A DNA stretch of 64,000 nucleotides, taken from positions 19,237,001 to 19,301,000 of the forward strand of contig NC_133161.1 in assembly GCF_040802235.1 (NCBI RefSeq). The letters are read 5' to 3'. Made by a program: the position numbers and the translations under genes. Shown here one piece after another: positions 1 through 10,582 of this stretch (its first letter is position 1; every line of letters begins with the position of its first letter). The notes below the pieces were generated by a model, which worked only from the letters and a program-made list of their open reading frames with translations, was not told the DNA's origin and made no database searches. Origin of the DNA: Manis javanica. Its lineage: Eukaryota > Chordata > Mammalia > Pholidota > Manidae.

Positions 1-553
1 GATGTAGAGTTCTATAGATGTCTATTAGGTCCATCTGTTCTAGTGTGTTGTTCAGTGCCTCCGTGTCCTTACTTATTTTCTGTCTGGTGGATCTATCCTT
101 TGAAGTGAGTGGAGTGTTGAAGTCTCCTAAAATAAATGCATTGCATTCTATTTCCTCCTTTAGTTGTGTTAGTATTTGTTTCAAATATGCTGGTGCTCCT
201 GTGTTGGGTGCATATATATTTATAATGGTTATATCCTCTTGTTGGACTGAGCCTTTTATCATTATGTAATGTCCTTCCTTATCTCTTGTTACTTTCTTTG
301 TTTTGAAGTCTATTTTGTCTGATATTAGTATTGTAACACCTGCTTTTTTCTCCCTGTTGTTTGCATGAAATATCTTTTTCGATCCCTTGACTTTTAGTCT
401 GTGCATGTCTTTGGGTTTGAGGTGAGTCTCTTGTAAGCAGCATATAGATGGGTCTTACTTTTTTATCCATTCTATCACTCTGTGTCTTTTGATTGGTGCA
501 TTCAGTCCATTTACATTTAGGGTGATTATTGAAAGATATGTACTTATTGCCAT
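1..553 (-). pseudogene. L1 ORF2 N-terminal endonuclease fragment, disrupted
   Basis: The reading frame starts with ATG at 551-553 and encodes the opening of the L1 apurinic-type endonuclease, with the diagnostic TLNVNGLNAPIKRHR motif. An in-frame TAA at 455-457 (after 32 codons) ends it prematurely. Past the stop, the same frame shows further endonuclease blocks: an Q-E-T-H catalytic-glutamate motif, DKEGHYIMIKGS, NIYAPNTGAPAY, the GDFNTPL catalytic motif, and LIDIYRTLH near the left edge. In intact elements this domain nicks target DNA to prime reverse transcription. The reverse-transcriptase part lies beyond the window. The early stop makes function unlikely. Confidence 0.93.
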
Positions 554-867
554 TGCAGGCTTTAGATTTGTGGTTTCCAAAGGTTCAAGGTTATCTTCTT
601 AAGTATCTTACCGTCTAACTTAACTCGCTTATTGAGCTGTTATAAACACTCTCTGGTGATTTCTTTATTTCTCTCCCTTCTTATTCCTCCTCCTCCGTTC
701 TTTATATGTTGGTTATTTTATTCTATGCTCTTTTGTGTTTCCTTTATCTGCTTTTGTGGGTAGTTGATTTTATTTTTTGCCTTTAGTTAGTATTTGATTG
801 ATCTGCTTTCTTTGCTGTGATTTTGTTTTCTCTGGTGACATCTATTTAGTCTTCGGAGTGCTCCTAT

Positions 868-1707
868 CTAGAGCAGTCCCTCTAAAATACCCTGTAGAGG
901 TGGTTTGTGGGAGGCAAATTTCCTCAACTTTTGTTTGTCTGAGAATTTTTTAATCCCTCCTTCATATTTAAATGATAATCATGGTAGATACAGTATCCTT
1001 GGTTCAAGGCCCTTCTGTTTCATTGCATTAAATATATCATGCCATTCTTTTCTGGCCTGTAAGGTTTCTGTTGAGAAGTCTGATGATAGCCTGATGGGTT
1101 TTCCTTTGTAGGTGACCTTTTTTCCTCTCTCTAACTGCCTTTAAAACTCTGTCCTTGTCCTTGATCTTTACCATTTTAATTATTATGTGTCTTGGTCTTG
1201 TCCTCCTTGGGTCCCTCCTGTTGGGAGTTCTGTGTGCTTCCGTGGTCTGAGCAACTATTTCCTCCCCCCGTTTGGGGAAGTTTTCAGCCATTATTTCTTC
1301 AAGGACACTTTCTATCCCTTTTTCTCTCTCTTCTTCTGGTACCCCTATAATGCGGATATTGTTCCTTTTGGATTGATCACACAGTTCTCTTAATATTGAT
1401 CATTCCTGGAGATCCTTTTATCTCTCTCTGTGTCAGCTTCTATGTGTTCCTGTTCTCTGGTTTCTATTCCATCAATGGCCTCTTGCATTTTATCCATTCT
1501 GCTTATAAATCCTTCCAGAGATTGTTTTACTTCTGTAATCTCCCTCCGGACGTCATCCCTTAGCTCTTGTATATTTCTCTGCAGCTCCGTCAGCATGGTT
1601 ATGACCTTTATTTTGAATTCTTTTTCAGGAAGATTGGTTAGGTCTATCTCCTTCTCAGGGGTTGACTCTGTGATTTTGGTCTGTATCAAATTCTTATACC
1701 TTTTCAT
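868..1707 (-). pseudogene. L1 ORF1 (RNA-binding chaperone), frameshifted
   Basis: ATG at 1705-1707 opens a frame with an N-terminal coiled-coil-type segment rich in E, K, L and I, then a transition to the RRM and C-terminal domain. The first frame ends near 1390 in RISRNDQY followed by a stop, which marks a small deletion. The RRM part resumes in another frame (1291-1037, with IAQTTEAHRTPNRRDPRRT-like and RHIIIKMVKIKDKDRV blocks). A second frameshift sits in an A-run near 1110-1125. The last part (about 1100-871) again shows ORF1 C-terminal words (EWHDIFNAMK-like, LSFKYEGG, PPLQGILEGLL), ending in TAG at 868-870. ORF1p forms trimers and coats L1 RNA; this copy cannot make it. Confidence 0.92.
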
Positions 1708-2489
1708 GGTGGTAGAGGTAGTTGTGCAGGGCTGGCGCTATGTGACGACTGGGAGTACGTCCCTTCTTGCTGGTTTGTGGCCTTCCTCTCCTGGGAGAAT
1801 AGCACCCTCTAGCGATTTGTACTGGGCAGCTGCACCTCAGATGGGGCCTCTGATTCTTGCCTGGCCGCTGTGGAGTTAAGTTCTGCGGTTGCTATGGATG
1901 TGGCCGGCCTCCATTTGCTGCTCCAATATGGCGGAACCTCATCAGAGGGGAGACAGGCGGAAGGCTGTTTATCGCTGTGAGGGGCCTCCGAGCTGTGGTG
2001 CCAGCCAGGGGGTTAGGGCGCCCAGTGTTCCCTGGGATTTCCAGCTGCTAGGCTTAGTATCTGGGGATGCTTCCATCCACCGTGGGGTCCCTGTCCCTTT
2101 AAGACTTTGAAAAAGCACTTGCTTTTCTTTGTCCCGGGGACCCGCTCACAGGCCTTAATGTCCTGTTTCCCTAGTGTCCAGCACCCCATGCATGCACTGT
2201 GTCTGCGCTCTGGTGTGGATGGCTAGGGCTGACTATTTAGCAGTCCTGGGCTCCCTCTCCCCACTCCAGCCCACCCGGGGCGCTCGGGTCCACCTGGGCT
2301 GGGGCTTGTATCTTACCCACTTCACGAGGCGCTGGGTTCTCACAGGTGTAAATGTAGTCTGGCTGTTGTCCTGTGTCTTCTGGTCTCTCTTTTAGGAATA
2401 GTTGTATTTGTTGTATTTTCAAAAATATATATGGTTTTGGGAGGAGATTTCTGCTGCTCTACTCACGCCGCCATCTTGGCTCTGCCTCC
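1708..2489 (-). promoter_or_regulatory. L1 5' UTR (internal promoter region), decayed
   Basis: About 780 bp of GC-richer sequence between the element's 5' end and the ORF1 start, with several CpGs and the CpG-poor, CCC/GGG-rich texture usual for L1 5' UTRs. In active L1s this region holds the internal Pol II promoter that drives the element (here leftward) and often an antisense promoter (here rightward). Whether any activity remains is unknown. Confidence 0.85.
2467..2479 (-). promoter_or_regulatory. YY1-type site at L1 5' end
   Basis: On the minus strand the bases read CCAAGATGGCGGC, a near-perfect YY1 consensus, 10 bases inside the L1 5' end. In human L1 a YY1 site at the equivalent place sets the accurate transcription start. 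The motif is intact although the ORFs are broken. Confidence 0.75.
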
Positions 2490-3099
2490 TTTCTTCATTC
2501 TTTTTTTTAAAGGCTGATCAGACTCACTCAATTGATTCCACAACTCACTAATAGATCATGAACATGCAGGTGGTGCAGGAACATGCAAGGGTAGAACCTC
2601 TTGGTGTTGGTAGAAGTAGTTTTAACCACAAAAAGCAGTACTAATAGGGCATGATTTTCTGACTCGGAAACCAGGATGGCATAACTAGAAGAGAAGTTCC
2701 TCTGCTTGTTTATATTGCATCTGGTTTGGGGAAGATTCTGAAGCCATTTTGTGGGGAGGGCGATGAGCCGGGGAACTGGCAGCTGGAATTAAGACATCCT
2801 TGTCTGTATCTAGCGTGGTGTTAGGCCCCGTGGGGATCCTAACATGCACATTCAGGTTCCTGCCCTTGAGGCATTTATGATCTTTCTCAAAGGACATCCC
2901 CATGTGAAATGACTGAAGAAGAATACCAGATAGAATCTTGAAGAAACCTGAGGGCATGTGAAGGACCCCCACCATTATTTGTCCACCCACACACAAAGCT
3001 TTCCAAAAACAGAACTGCGGTCCCTAATGCCCCTCCCTTGCTCTTAAACCATCTGTTTCCTTTGTTGTCTTCTTCTTCTTCTCTCCTCCTTCTCCTCCT
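2490..3099. other. Non-coding, no recognised element
   Basis: A T-run (about 2501-2508) lies just outside the L1 5' end, and a pyrimidine-rich stretch of CTT/CCT units lies at about 3060-3100. The rest looks like unique sequence. No credible exon was seen on either strand. Confidence 0.5.
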
Positions 3100-3530
3100 A
3101 AATAGGCATTACATTTGGAAGATTCAAGACTTAAAAGGTCCCAAAGAGCAGACCATTATAATTCTCCCTTCCGTCTCCATCGTTAGACACCTAATGCCCC
3201 TCTCTGGAGGTAACTGACTTTTCTAGTTTCTGGAGTGTCTTCCCAGAAATAGTCTAGTACCTATAAGCAAGTGTTAAGTTAATCTTGCTTTCTTTAAAAC
3301 ACAAATTATATCATATTATACTCCTTGTTTTGCATCTGATGCTTAATGTCTTGGTGATTACTGCATATCAATAGACAAAGAGTTCCACCTTCTTCTTTTT
3401 TGCAACTCTTTAGAAATTCTTGTTTGGGTAGACCATAATTTATTGAACCCTTATTGATGAAACATTGAGATTCTCTCTAACCTTTGCTATTATGAAAAGT
3501 GAAGCAATGAATGACCTCCTTATGCTGTTA
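3100..3530 (-). mobile_element. Ancient L1 (L1M-type) 3' UTR remnant
   Basis: In plus orientation this reads as the reverse complement of an old L1 3' UTR: words such as GACCATAATTTATTGAACCC, then TTGATGAAACATTGAGATT, then TTTGCTATTATGAAAAGTGAAGC correspond to the classic 'ATAATTTATTTAACCA...TTGATGGACATTTAGGTTG...TTTGCTATTACAAACAATGC' block. It is strongly diverged, so family placement is approximate. Confidence 0.7.
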
Positions 3531-3559
3531 TGTATCGAGACACGGCCCCACAAGGCAGG

Positions 3560-3830
3560 ACCCACTGGGCCTCCTCCTACATCTCCATCCTTTTGCTCTG
3601 CAAGCCCTTCCTACCTTGGCTCTCAGCTCCTAGCCCATCAGCTGCCTCCTCATTTTCCCTCTCCAACCTCTAGGCTTCTGTACATGCTCCTTGGAATACT
3701 CCCTGCCCCCTGCCGACTTCCAACTCACCTTCTGGGTCTCAACTTGAGAAATACCCTCTCAGGGCAGCTCTGTAACATTCACATCCTCAGAACGCTCTGT
3801 AATCAATCACTGGATACTTTATAAAATGAC
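3560..3830 (+). mobile_element. LINE L2 3'-region remnant
   Basis: The text shows L2-type order: a C/T-rich segment with CTTGGAATACTCCCTGCC (consensus 'CCTGGAATGCCCTTCC'), then CTCACCTTCTGGGTCTCAACTTGAGAAA (consensus 'CTCATCCTTCAAGACTCAGCTCAAAT'). It is degenerate and lacks a clear 3' terminal repeat. Confidence 0.65.
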
Positions 3831-3839
3831 TTGACACTG

Positions 3840-4600
3840 CAACGTCCTGTGCATTTTGGAATTAAAATACATTTACCTCCACATGTGATATAAACAATCT
3901 GCAAGATGAGAGAAGGAATTTAGTCATAATTTACTATATTTAACTACAGAAATGTTGTCTTTTAACATATCTAACATCATTTTAAATGTTAGGTTTGGAT
4001 ATAACCATTCCATATAGTGTAGGGTTTATTATCTAGAAAATCAAAGAGAGAAATTACAACAAACGAATCATTAGAAATTTCACTGAAATCTTGGGTATAT
4101 TCCTTCTCTGTTGCTTTGTGGAAACTGTTTATATATTATAAAGAAAGTGAATTTATTAAAAACTCAAACTGCCCGAGAGCTTTATGGATATCCTAATTAA
4201 ATCTGTTTTACCGTCTTTTATCTAACACATACACATTTGTGTCCATACTTAACATCTCTGAAATGGGGGTATGTGTCACTATAAACAGTGCCTTGCAGTG
4301 CTGTGAGCTGGCAGCTGTCCTGTCCTAGCAAGCCCAGGTTTGGTCATGGTCATTCATACCATCATCACTTCAAACGAGGTAGGGGCATTATTGATGTTGT
4401 GTGTTTTGGGTTTCGTGTATATTTAAAATATCTACAAAAAAGATCACACTCTGATTTGGCACTCAAACAAAAAGTTTATGCAGACAGGCAAGGAAACCAA
4501 ACAGCGGGTTGTCAATTTGATATTAACAAAGCAAATTTTTATCATTGGAAAGATAGCATGAATTCAACATATTCTTGAAATGTAGCAACCAAATGCTTTA
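3840..4600. other. Unique AT-rich non-coding DNA
   Basis: Low-GC sequence with no repeat that I recognise and no convincing exon. The part from 4420 to 4580 has a non-repetitive, AT-rich texture; whether it is conserved cannot be judged here. Confidence 0.4.
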
Positions 4601-4606
4601 CGTGGC

Positions 4607-4909
4607 TGCTATGGGCTGAATTGCGCCCCTCCAGTAGTCACATGTTGAAAGCTTTAATCCAGTATGACTGGTGTCCTTCTGAGAGGAGGGAGAGACACCA
4701 GGGTGTGTGTGCCCAGAGAAAAGGCTGAGAGGACGCAGCGAGATGATGGTTATCTGCAAGTCAAGGGCAGGGGCCTTAGGAGAAGGCAGCCCTGCCAGTG
4801 CCTTGATCTTGGACCTCTAGTCCCCAGAACTGTGAGAAAATAAATTTCTGTTGTTTAAGACACTCAGTCTGTGGTATTTTGCTACAGCAGTCCTAGTAAA
4901 ATAATACAA
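4607..4909 (+). mobile_element. MaLR-type solo LTR (MLT1/MST-like), internally deleted
   Basis: Starts TGCTATGGGCTGAATTG and ends in CCTAGTAAAATAATACA, the 5' and 3' ends of mammalian ERVL-MaLR LTRs. It carries the block ATCTTGGACCTCTAGTCCCC, a polyadenylation signal AATAAA at 4839-4844 followed by TTTCTGTTGTTTAAGACACTCAG. About 100-130 bp of the usual U3 ('CCCCCAGTACCTCAG...GGGTGGGGCC') is missing between 4650 and 4660. No internal retroviral sequence flanks it, so it is a solo LTR. Confidence 0.85.
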
Positions 4910-5402
4910 GAACCTAAGAAAGACTCTTACAGGTAGATGAAGCCATATCACGTTTTGTTACTGACATTAGTGTGAATGAATTGTCTATCACAGGGCAAGC
5001 ATGAAGCATGCCCATCTGTCTTGCATAATGGGTGTCAATGGCTTGGAAGAGTCTTGGAGACATTAGTGGAGCCTGCTTTCAAGAAATACTGCCTCATTTA
5101 TCATCCATCCATGGCACCATTTTCAACTCAGAGTTGAAAAGTAATTCAGAGGAGTTGGACTCTACATAAGAAGTTTTAGGAATTTTGTAACCAATGTATT
5201 TTGCTTATATTTCCCTTTCAGACTGCTTTAGAGAAATGAAAAATCTCTCTAAATGATTCTAAAAGAACCTTCCATTAAGTCTAAAAGTTCTAAGTGGTAG
5301 TAAGGCATTGTATTTAATTGGAAGTTTATCTTTTAAAAAAATGTTACATAAAATAATGGTATGTCTTGAAGTTAATGGCATCCTGGATTTGATGAAATGG
5401 GG
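4910..5402. other. Non-coding, no recognised element
   Basis: Short AT-rich spacer between two oppositely oriented MaLR LTRs. No exon or repeat recognised. Confidence 0.4.
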
Positions 5403-5784
5403 TATATTAATCTGCTTGGGCTACCATGACAAACTATCACCGACTATAGAGCTTAAACAACAGAGATTTATTTTCTCACTGTTCTATAGGCTGGAAGTTG
5501 ATGACCAAAGTGCTCAAAAATTCAGTTTCCGGTGAGGCCTCTTTCCCCGGTGTGCAGAGGGCTACCTGCTTGTATTGTCTTCCTGTGGCCTTTCCTCTGC
5601 ACATGAGCAGAGAGAGAAAGCTTATCACTCTCCCTCTGCTTTTAAGGACATTAGGGCCTCACCCTATGGTGAGGACCTTACTTAGCCTTAATCACCTCTA
5701 AAGGCCCTGTCTCCAAGTGCAGTCACACTGGGGCCTAGGGCTTCAACATATGAATTTGGGGGGAACATGGTTCAGTCCATAACA
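5403..5784 (-). mobile_element. MaLR-type solo LTR, opposite orientation
   Basis: Reverse complement of the same LTR class as at 4607-4909. It opens with TATTAATCTGCTTGGGCTACCATGAC, continues with TTAAACAACAGAGATTTATT and the inverted U3 block GGGCCTCACCCTATGGTGAGGAC, and ends in AACATATGAATTTGGGGGGAACATGGTTCAGTCCATAACA. It is more complete than its neighbour. Together they form an inverted LTR pair 494 bp apart. Confidence 0.85.
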
Positions 5785-6309
5785 TATGGTAATATGTATT
5801 CCTTTCATGTAAGCTGCTGCCATTCTCCTTTCCTAAGGCACTGTTAAAAGGCTCCCACAGAAAGTCGGCAACACCAAGAAATGTGCCTTAGCAATGATGT
5901 GTTCCGCCCTGGGACCACTGAATGCGGCGGGAGGCGATGCAGCCAGCTGCTCCGTGATGTGGTCGTGTTCATGGCGGTGTCTTCAGAGTCCTTCTGCTTG
6001 TTTGTTTCCTTTGTGTGGGGTCCTCATCTGGCTCCCGGCCTCCCAGTTCCTTGAAGCAGAAGAAACACTGGTGAAGTTAGGCTTGTTCCTGGTGGGACGG
6101 TGGTTGAAGCCGGCGATGGCCACCTGCCCTGGGGTGCAGGGGCAGCCCTCCAAGAATGGCCAGTCCTCGGACATGGAGATGCAGTGGTCCTTGAGGTAGA
6201 GCTGCCAGGCCAGGGGTAACAACAGGGCAGCCATCCCATTGCTGCTGTCACTGAGTTGTGCTGAGATTCAGATCCCCACAACGACCACGTTTCCTCTGAT
6301 CAACACCAT

Positions 6310-6375
6310 TGCCCCAGCACCCAGCACACGGCCTGGCACTCAGTAAGTGCTTCACGGGGATCTGCTGCCTCACTG
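6310..6375 (+). mobile_element. L2 3' end fragment
   Basis: The words CCCAGCACACGGCCTGGCAC and CAGTAAGTGCTTCACGG match the L2 3' terminus pattern 'AGCACAGTGCCTGGCACATAGTAGGTGCTCAATAAATG'. Very short. Confidence 0.6.
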
Positions 6376-6544
6376 ACTCCTTTGTGTGATCCTCTCTAAG
6401 AACTGAGCTCATTCCTGCTTTGGGAAGGAGTGCCGGAGATCTCCCATATGGGCCGCAGATACTGTGCCAAGATCTACAGGTCAATTACTAATCCTGAAAG
6501 GCAGTGCGATTCTAGAACATCAGAGTTTGGCAATCCTTAGAAAT

Positions 6545-6645
6545 CTGGCCAAGTCCTCTGAAAACACAGATGAGGAAACTGAACAAAATCCTCACCTGAA
6601 GCTAATCAGAGGTGGTGGCTGGAGCCCAGGTCTCCTCTGTGTGTC
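6545..6645 (-). mobile_element. MIR SINE fragment
   Basis: Contains AACACAGATGAGGAAACTGA and a following GGTGGTGGCTGGAGCCCAGG, the reversed MIR core order (…CAGATGAGGAAACTGAGGC…GGCAGAGCCGGGATT…). Only part of the element remains. Confidence 0.55.
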
Positions 6646-8765
6646 CTGTTCTGTACTCTGGTCATCAGTATAGAAAGTCACAAATGTCACATGAAACTGG
6701 GCGCACTGGCCCCAAGACTTCTGAAATTTGATGTGTAGAAGCAAGGAAATTTGTCATTTGAAAATTACATGCAGTTTTTTTTCTAGCTACAGATGAAAAC
6801 CATAGTATTATTTTTTTGGAAGATTAGTTAGATTAACTCTTCAAGACCCCGAGTGCTTCTCTAGGTTCTGTGGAGCACCCATCCCTTCGGAGGAAAGTGG
6901 GGGGCAGTGTTGACTTAACGTAGAAGTAAAATCTGAACACATGTTGACTTGGGGGTGGTAGGTCCTGAGGGGGATGCTGAAGGGTAAACGTTTTATTTTA
7001 TTCTGAGTTCTTACTTTTCTTACGCAAGTAAATGATGTTCATGTATGTGTGGTTGCGGTGGTGAGAAGGTGAGGAGGTTGGGAGTTGTTTTCATGAAAAT
7101 GGAAGCAGAGAGGCAAAGACTCAAGAGCATGAGGCTTGATCTTCACCTGTGGGTGGAAATGGAAACTGAGGCACAGACTACCCTACTACAGAAAATGAGC
7201 ACGAAAGGCTGAAGGCAGAACCATCGCTGCCTGTTCAGAAGGGGCAGCCCTGGTATAGACACCCAGGACTGATGGTTGGACTGCAGCACAGAGGTGCTCT
7301 TCTGGCTTCACCCATCTTAGGATAAGTGTCTGGTGTCCACAGGACAGGGCCGTGTGCTGCCCTCCTCATCCTCCGAGGTGAGCGTCAGTGGTGAGGAGAG
7401 GGTGCAGCCAGGTGGTTGCCCAGGCACTCCAGTCCCAGTAGAACACTCGGGAAGCGTGCCTGCCAGAATCGGGAAGAACAGGACACAGAGACTCAGTCCC
7501 TGAGGACCTTAGGGACACTTGGTGACTTGGTAAGGACAAGATGGCCTGCGGGCGAGGCAGGCAGGCTCTGAGTCACTGCTGTATGTGTACTGAGAGTCCA
7601 TGTGCGCCGGACCCCACGGGTTGAGGCCTCCTAGTCACACCTGTTTCAGAGCTGCCTGGCTCCCTCTCAGCTCAGAAGGCTCCCCTGACAGGTAGAAGAG
7701 AGGAGCTGAGATAGCCCAGTAACCATGGATCCTCAGGCCCAGCGTCTTCTATGTGTGTTTTACCCAGATAGTCTTATTTAGTCTCCAGCCGTCTGAGGCC
7801 TAGACTTGCCATGATGAGTGTGATCTGCTCATGACACCATGAGGCAGGCAAGGAGGTGGACAGGGCTGTGCCTGGCGTGAGAGCTACCCCTGGTCGAGGG
7901 CCAGAGATGGGGGCACCCTGGCCTTCAGCAGTGCCACTGTGGATGACAGTGGGGCCCAGCTGGCTGTGGGGCTCCAGGCCAACTCCAGGACTGAAGGGAA
8001 CCCCTGCTTAGAGTGCAGTTTGGACTTAAATGTGGGGACCAAAGTAGAAAGCTTCATAGTGGGGGACTAGACCGAGCCACTGAAAGCTTCCTGTCTCTGT
8101 TGGGATTGGCTCAGATCTGGGGGTGGGGAACCCCAAAATTCAACATGTAGGAGAGGGGAAAGCAGAGACGGGATATGAGGGAGGGCCTGGCACTCCTGGT
8201 TTTGGGGAGCCCTTTCCTTATTTCTATTTATTTGTTTATGTCTTTGCTGCCTCAATAACTACAACATAGTGGGGGTAGGGAAATTGAGGTACAGGACAGG
8301 CCATTGCTCATTCTGCCAAGGGTTTCTCACAGACGGGGAAGACAAGCTGGCCTCTGTCATCCTCCCAGAATCTTCTCAGGCACTCAGGCAGAAGTGGGGG
8401 TGAAGGCAAGAGCAGCTGAAAGCAAGTCTGGGGGCATCTGTTCTAATTTTGTGTTTCCAGTTAAAGGGCACTTCCAGAGGCTCTGGACTTTGTGCAGCCT
8501 TCCCCTTGAGCAGCGGGTGGAAAATTACATTCTCGTGTGCTCAAGGCAGCCAAGGAGAGGCTAGTCTGTGCAGGAGCCCTTTTCTCGTCTCTTTGTCAAT
8601 TCCTCCGTGACAGCTGCAGACATAGAGACCACACTTCAATTACGTACCCAGCAGGTGAGGGGTGCTTCCATAGGGGCCATCATGTTGAGATCAAGGAGGT
8701 AATTCATCCTTTTTTACATTGGTGGGACCGAGGGAGCATTGTGCATACAGATTGTGGCCTGGACC

Positions 8766-8844
8766 TGAGAGAGAGAGAAGAGAGAGAGAGAAATCCCGAG
8801 AGAGAGAGGGAAAGAAAAAGAGGGAGAGAAAGAGAGAGAGAGAG
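8766..8844. repeat. GA-rich simple repeat
   Basis: About 79 bases of almost pure purine on the plus strand made of GAGA units broken by AAATCCC and AAAGAAAAAG. It accounts for the apparent long arginine/glutamate-rich reading frames here, which are not genes. Such polypurine tracts can form triplex DNA and can bind GAGA factors, but nothing here shows that they do. Confidence 0.95.
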
Positions 8845-10139
8845 CTAGGAGGGCAAAGGCTGCTAGGAGAGGAGAAAATGAAGAATGATCCTAAGGCTGT
8901 CTTTGGGAATGGACTCGTAGCACCATTATCTGGACATTCTCTCACTCATCCCTGTCCTTCCAGGCAGAAAGGACGATTTCTGCACAAACAATACCGGGAA
9001 GGCTTGAGGCACTCCCTTCCTGGAGGTGACAAAGCGGCCTGATGGCCTGCGTGTTCAGCTGGCTGTGGTTTTTGCAAGCTTATTCACATGCAAAGGAGAG
9101 GGGTGGCCTGCGTGCCCCCAAGGGAGAACTGAGAGATGCAGTGGCAGAGGCCAGTGTATCTTGGTAAGAGAATGAGCGACAGAAGCTACAAGGCTCAGAA
9201 GTCTTTGCTCTGAGAAGGCCACCTTGTTGGGGTGTTGAGGGGAAGGATGTGGGTAACCCTCTCAGGCTCTAAGTGAATCTGGGAGGGCAGCAGCCAGAAT
9301 GGGGTTTGGCAGGTGACCTGCTGCCACCCCCCTGGGCCTGGCACAGCCTTGCTTTGGAGCACGGGTGCACCTGGGTGCTTGGGCATTTGCACAGTGACCG
9401 TGAGAGGGATGCGCGGCGTGGGACAGTAGGTCTGGGGCTTTGGGCTGTGGCGTCTGCTGCTATCCTTTCCCATCCGTATCGCAGGAGGTGGTGGGCTGCT
9501 CTTCCTCACCTCCCTCTGCACATCAGAGCTCTTTGGGGGGAGCACCCACCTCCCCGAACTCTGCACCCTGAGTTCTGGTCAAGGACTGCTTGTATACAAC
9601 CTAAGGGCCTCTCCTCCAACCACCAGGATCCTGGCAGAGTTGCACCCCACCCTTGCCATCTGCATATAAATACATTCCACCCTTCTTGTTGACAGAAACA
9701 GTTGTTCAAAGACTCTTTCACTTTCCTACTTCAGTTTATATAACCTGGCACCAAGAACATTCTCGTGCTGTCAGATGGAAGCTTAGGTTTTGCGTCTTGG
9801 GCTGGTGGCCGATTTGGAGCCAGCCTGGCAGAGGCCTGTAGCACAGCAGGGCAGAAGGAGTCAGCCCTGGGTGCGAGGAACCGTCTAGTCAGGCATTTCT
9901 TCTTCCTCCATCCTCCATGCGAACTGCTTTAGTCATACTGTCAGCTCCTGTTGTTTTCTTCCTTTTTGGGTTGCCGAGAACACAGTGCACCATGTGTTCT
10001 AGCTCTGGGTTGTCTTGAATCCGGCGCTCCGTCTTGTCATAAAAGGCTTCATACCCGAGGGCATGATCTCTCTAGCTAACTTACCAGCTCTTGCAACAGG
10101 GACCATCTGGTTCTACAGACACAAGAATAAGGCTCAGGA
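8845..10139. other. Non-coding, no recognised element
   Basis: Unique sequence with moderate GC. A TATA-like CATATAAATACA at about 9662-9673 is isolated, with no CpG cluster or exon after it. Confidence 0.4.
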
Positions 10140-10470
10140 AGCCTATTTTAAGTTCCTGCTTCACACCATGCACTGTGCTGGCATTGGGAATGCGAAGAGA
10201 AGTGTGATACGACCTTTGCTCTTCAAGGGGGAAGTGATGGAAACTTGATTTCAGTGTAGCACAGTGCCCGCCCTGACGGAAGCATGCATGCACACCCATG
10301 CCACCCAGCCTAGTGTGAATGAGGGGTGGCCAGGGAGGAGCTGAGAGTGGTTCCTTAAAAAGCTGAGACCTCAGTGAGGCCTTAAAGGGTGAACAGGAAT
10401 TAGGTGGGAAAAGGGGAGGATAAGCCAGAGAGATAGCCGCAGAAAAGCTCAGAGTTGCTTGCCCTGTGAT
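10140..10470 (+). mobile_element. Ancient L2-like interspersed repeat remnant
   Basis: Order of degenerate words is GTGCTGGCATTGGGAATGCGAAGAG, then CTTTGCTCTTCAAGGGG, then CTGAGACCTCAGTGAGGCCTTAAAGGGTGAACAGG. This corresponds to a common ancient mammalian repeat of the L2/CR1 type ('CTGGGGATACAGCAGTGAAC…CCTGCCCTCATGGAGC…GCTGAGACCTGAAGGATG'). The family name is uncertain. Confidence 0.5.
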
Positions 10471-10534
10471 CTAAGGGCCAGGTCTGTATTTCTGGGGTGT
10501 TGAGTATAAGCTAGATTGTGGTGTAGGATGGCAT

Positions 10535-10582
10535 GCATGAGTGTGAGCGTGTGTGTGCCTGTGCGTGTTTCTGTGTGTAGGG
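10535..10582. repeat. Degenerate TG-rich simple repeat
   Basis: Imperfect GTGTGAGCGTGTGTGTGCC-type run continuing to TCTGTGTGTAG. Alternating purine-pyrimidine, potentially Z-DNA forming. Confidence 0.7.

Larger units (their letters stand above)
1..2489 (-). mobile_element. L1 LINE, 5' portion, continues beyond left edge
   Basis: Read on the minus strand, this is the 5' third of an L1 retrotransposon in the usual order: 5' UTR (2489-1708), ORF1 (1707-868), spacer (867-554) and the start of ORF2 (553 to the left edge). The 5' terminus at 2489 starts with the conserved mammalian L1 words GGAGGCAGAGCCAAGATGGC, so the 5' end is complete, which is uncommon for L1. Both ORFs are broken (frameshifts in ORF1, an early stop in ORF2), so this is a dead copy of moderate age. 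The 314-bp inter-ORF spacer is longer than in human L1. The 3' end and target-site duplication lie outside the window. The subfamily cannot be named by eye. Confidence 0.95.
5785..8765. other. Mostly unique non-coding DNA with small L2/MIR scraps
   Basis: No gene is supported. A short L2 3' end reads CGGCCTGGCACTCAGTAAGTGC at about 6325-6350. A minus-strand MIR scrap (ACAGATGAGGAAACTGAAC) lies near 6565. The segment from 7300 to 8000 is GC-richer but has few CpGs and no promoter-like structure that I can defend. Confidence 0.4.

Noticed and set aside
1430-1879. 149-codon plus-strand frame as a host gene
   Set aside because: Antisense of L1 ORF1 and 5' UTR.
8537-9042. Arg/Glu-rich reading frames near the GA repeat
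   Set aside because: They translate a GA simple repeat in different frames.
9662-9673. TATA box promoter
   Set aside because: Isolated CATATAAATACA with no CpG cluster, initiator or downstream exon.
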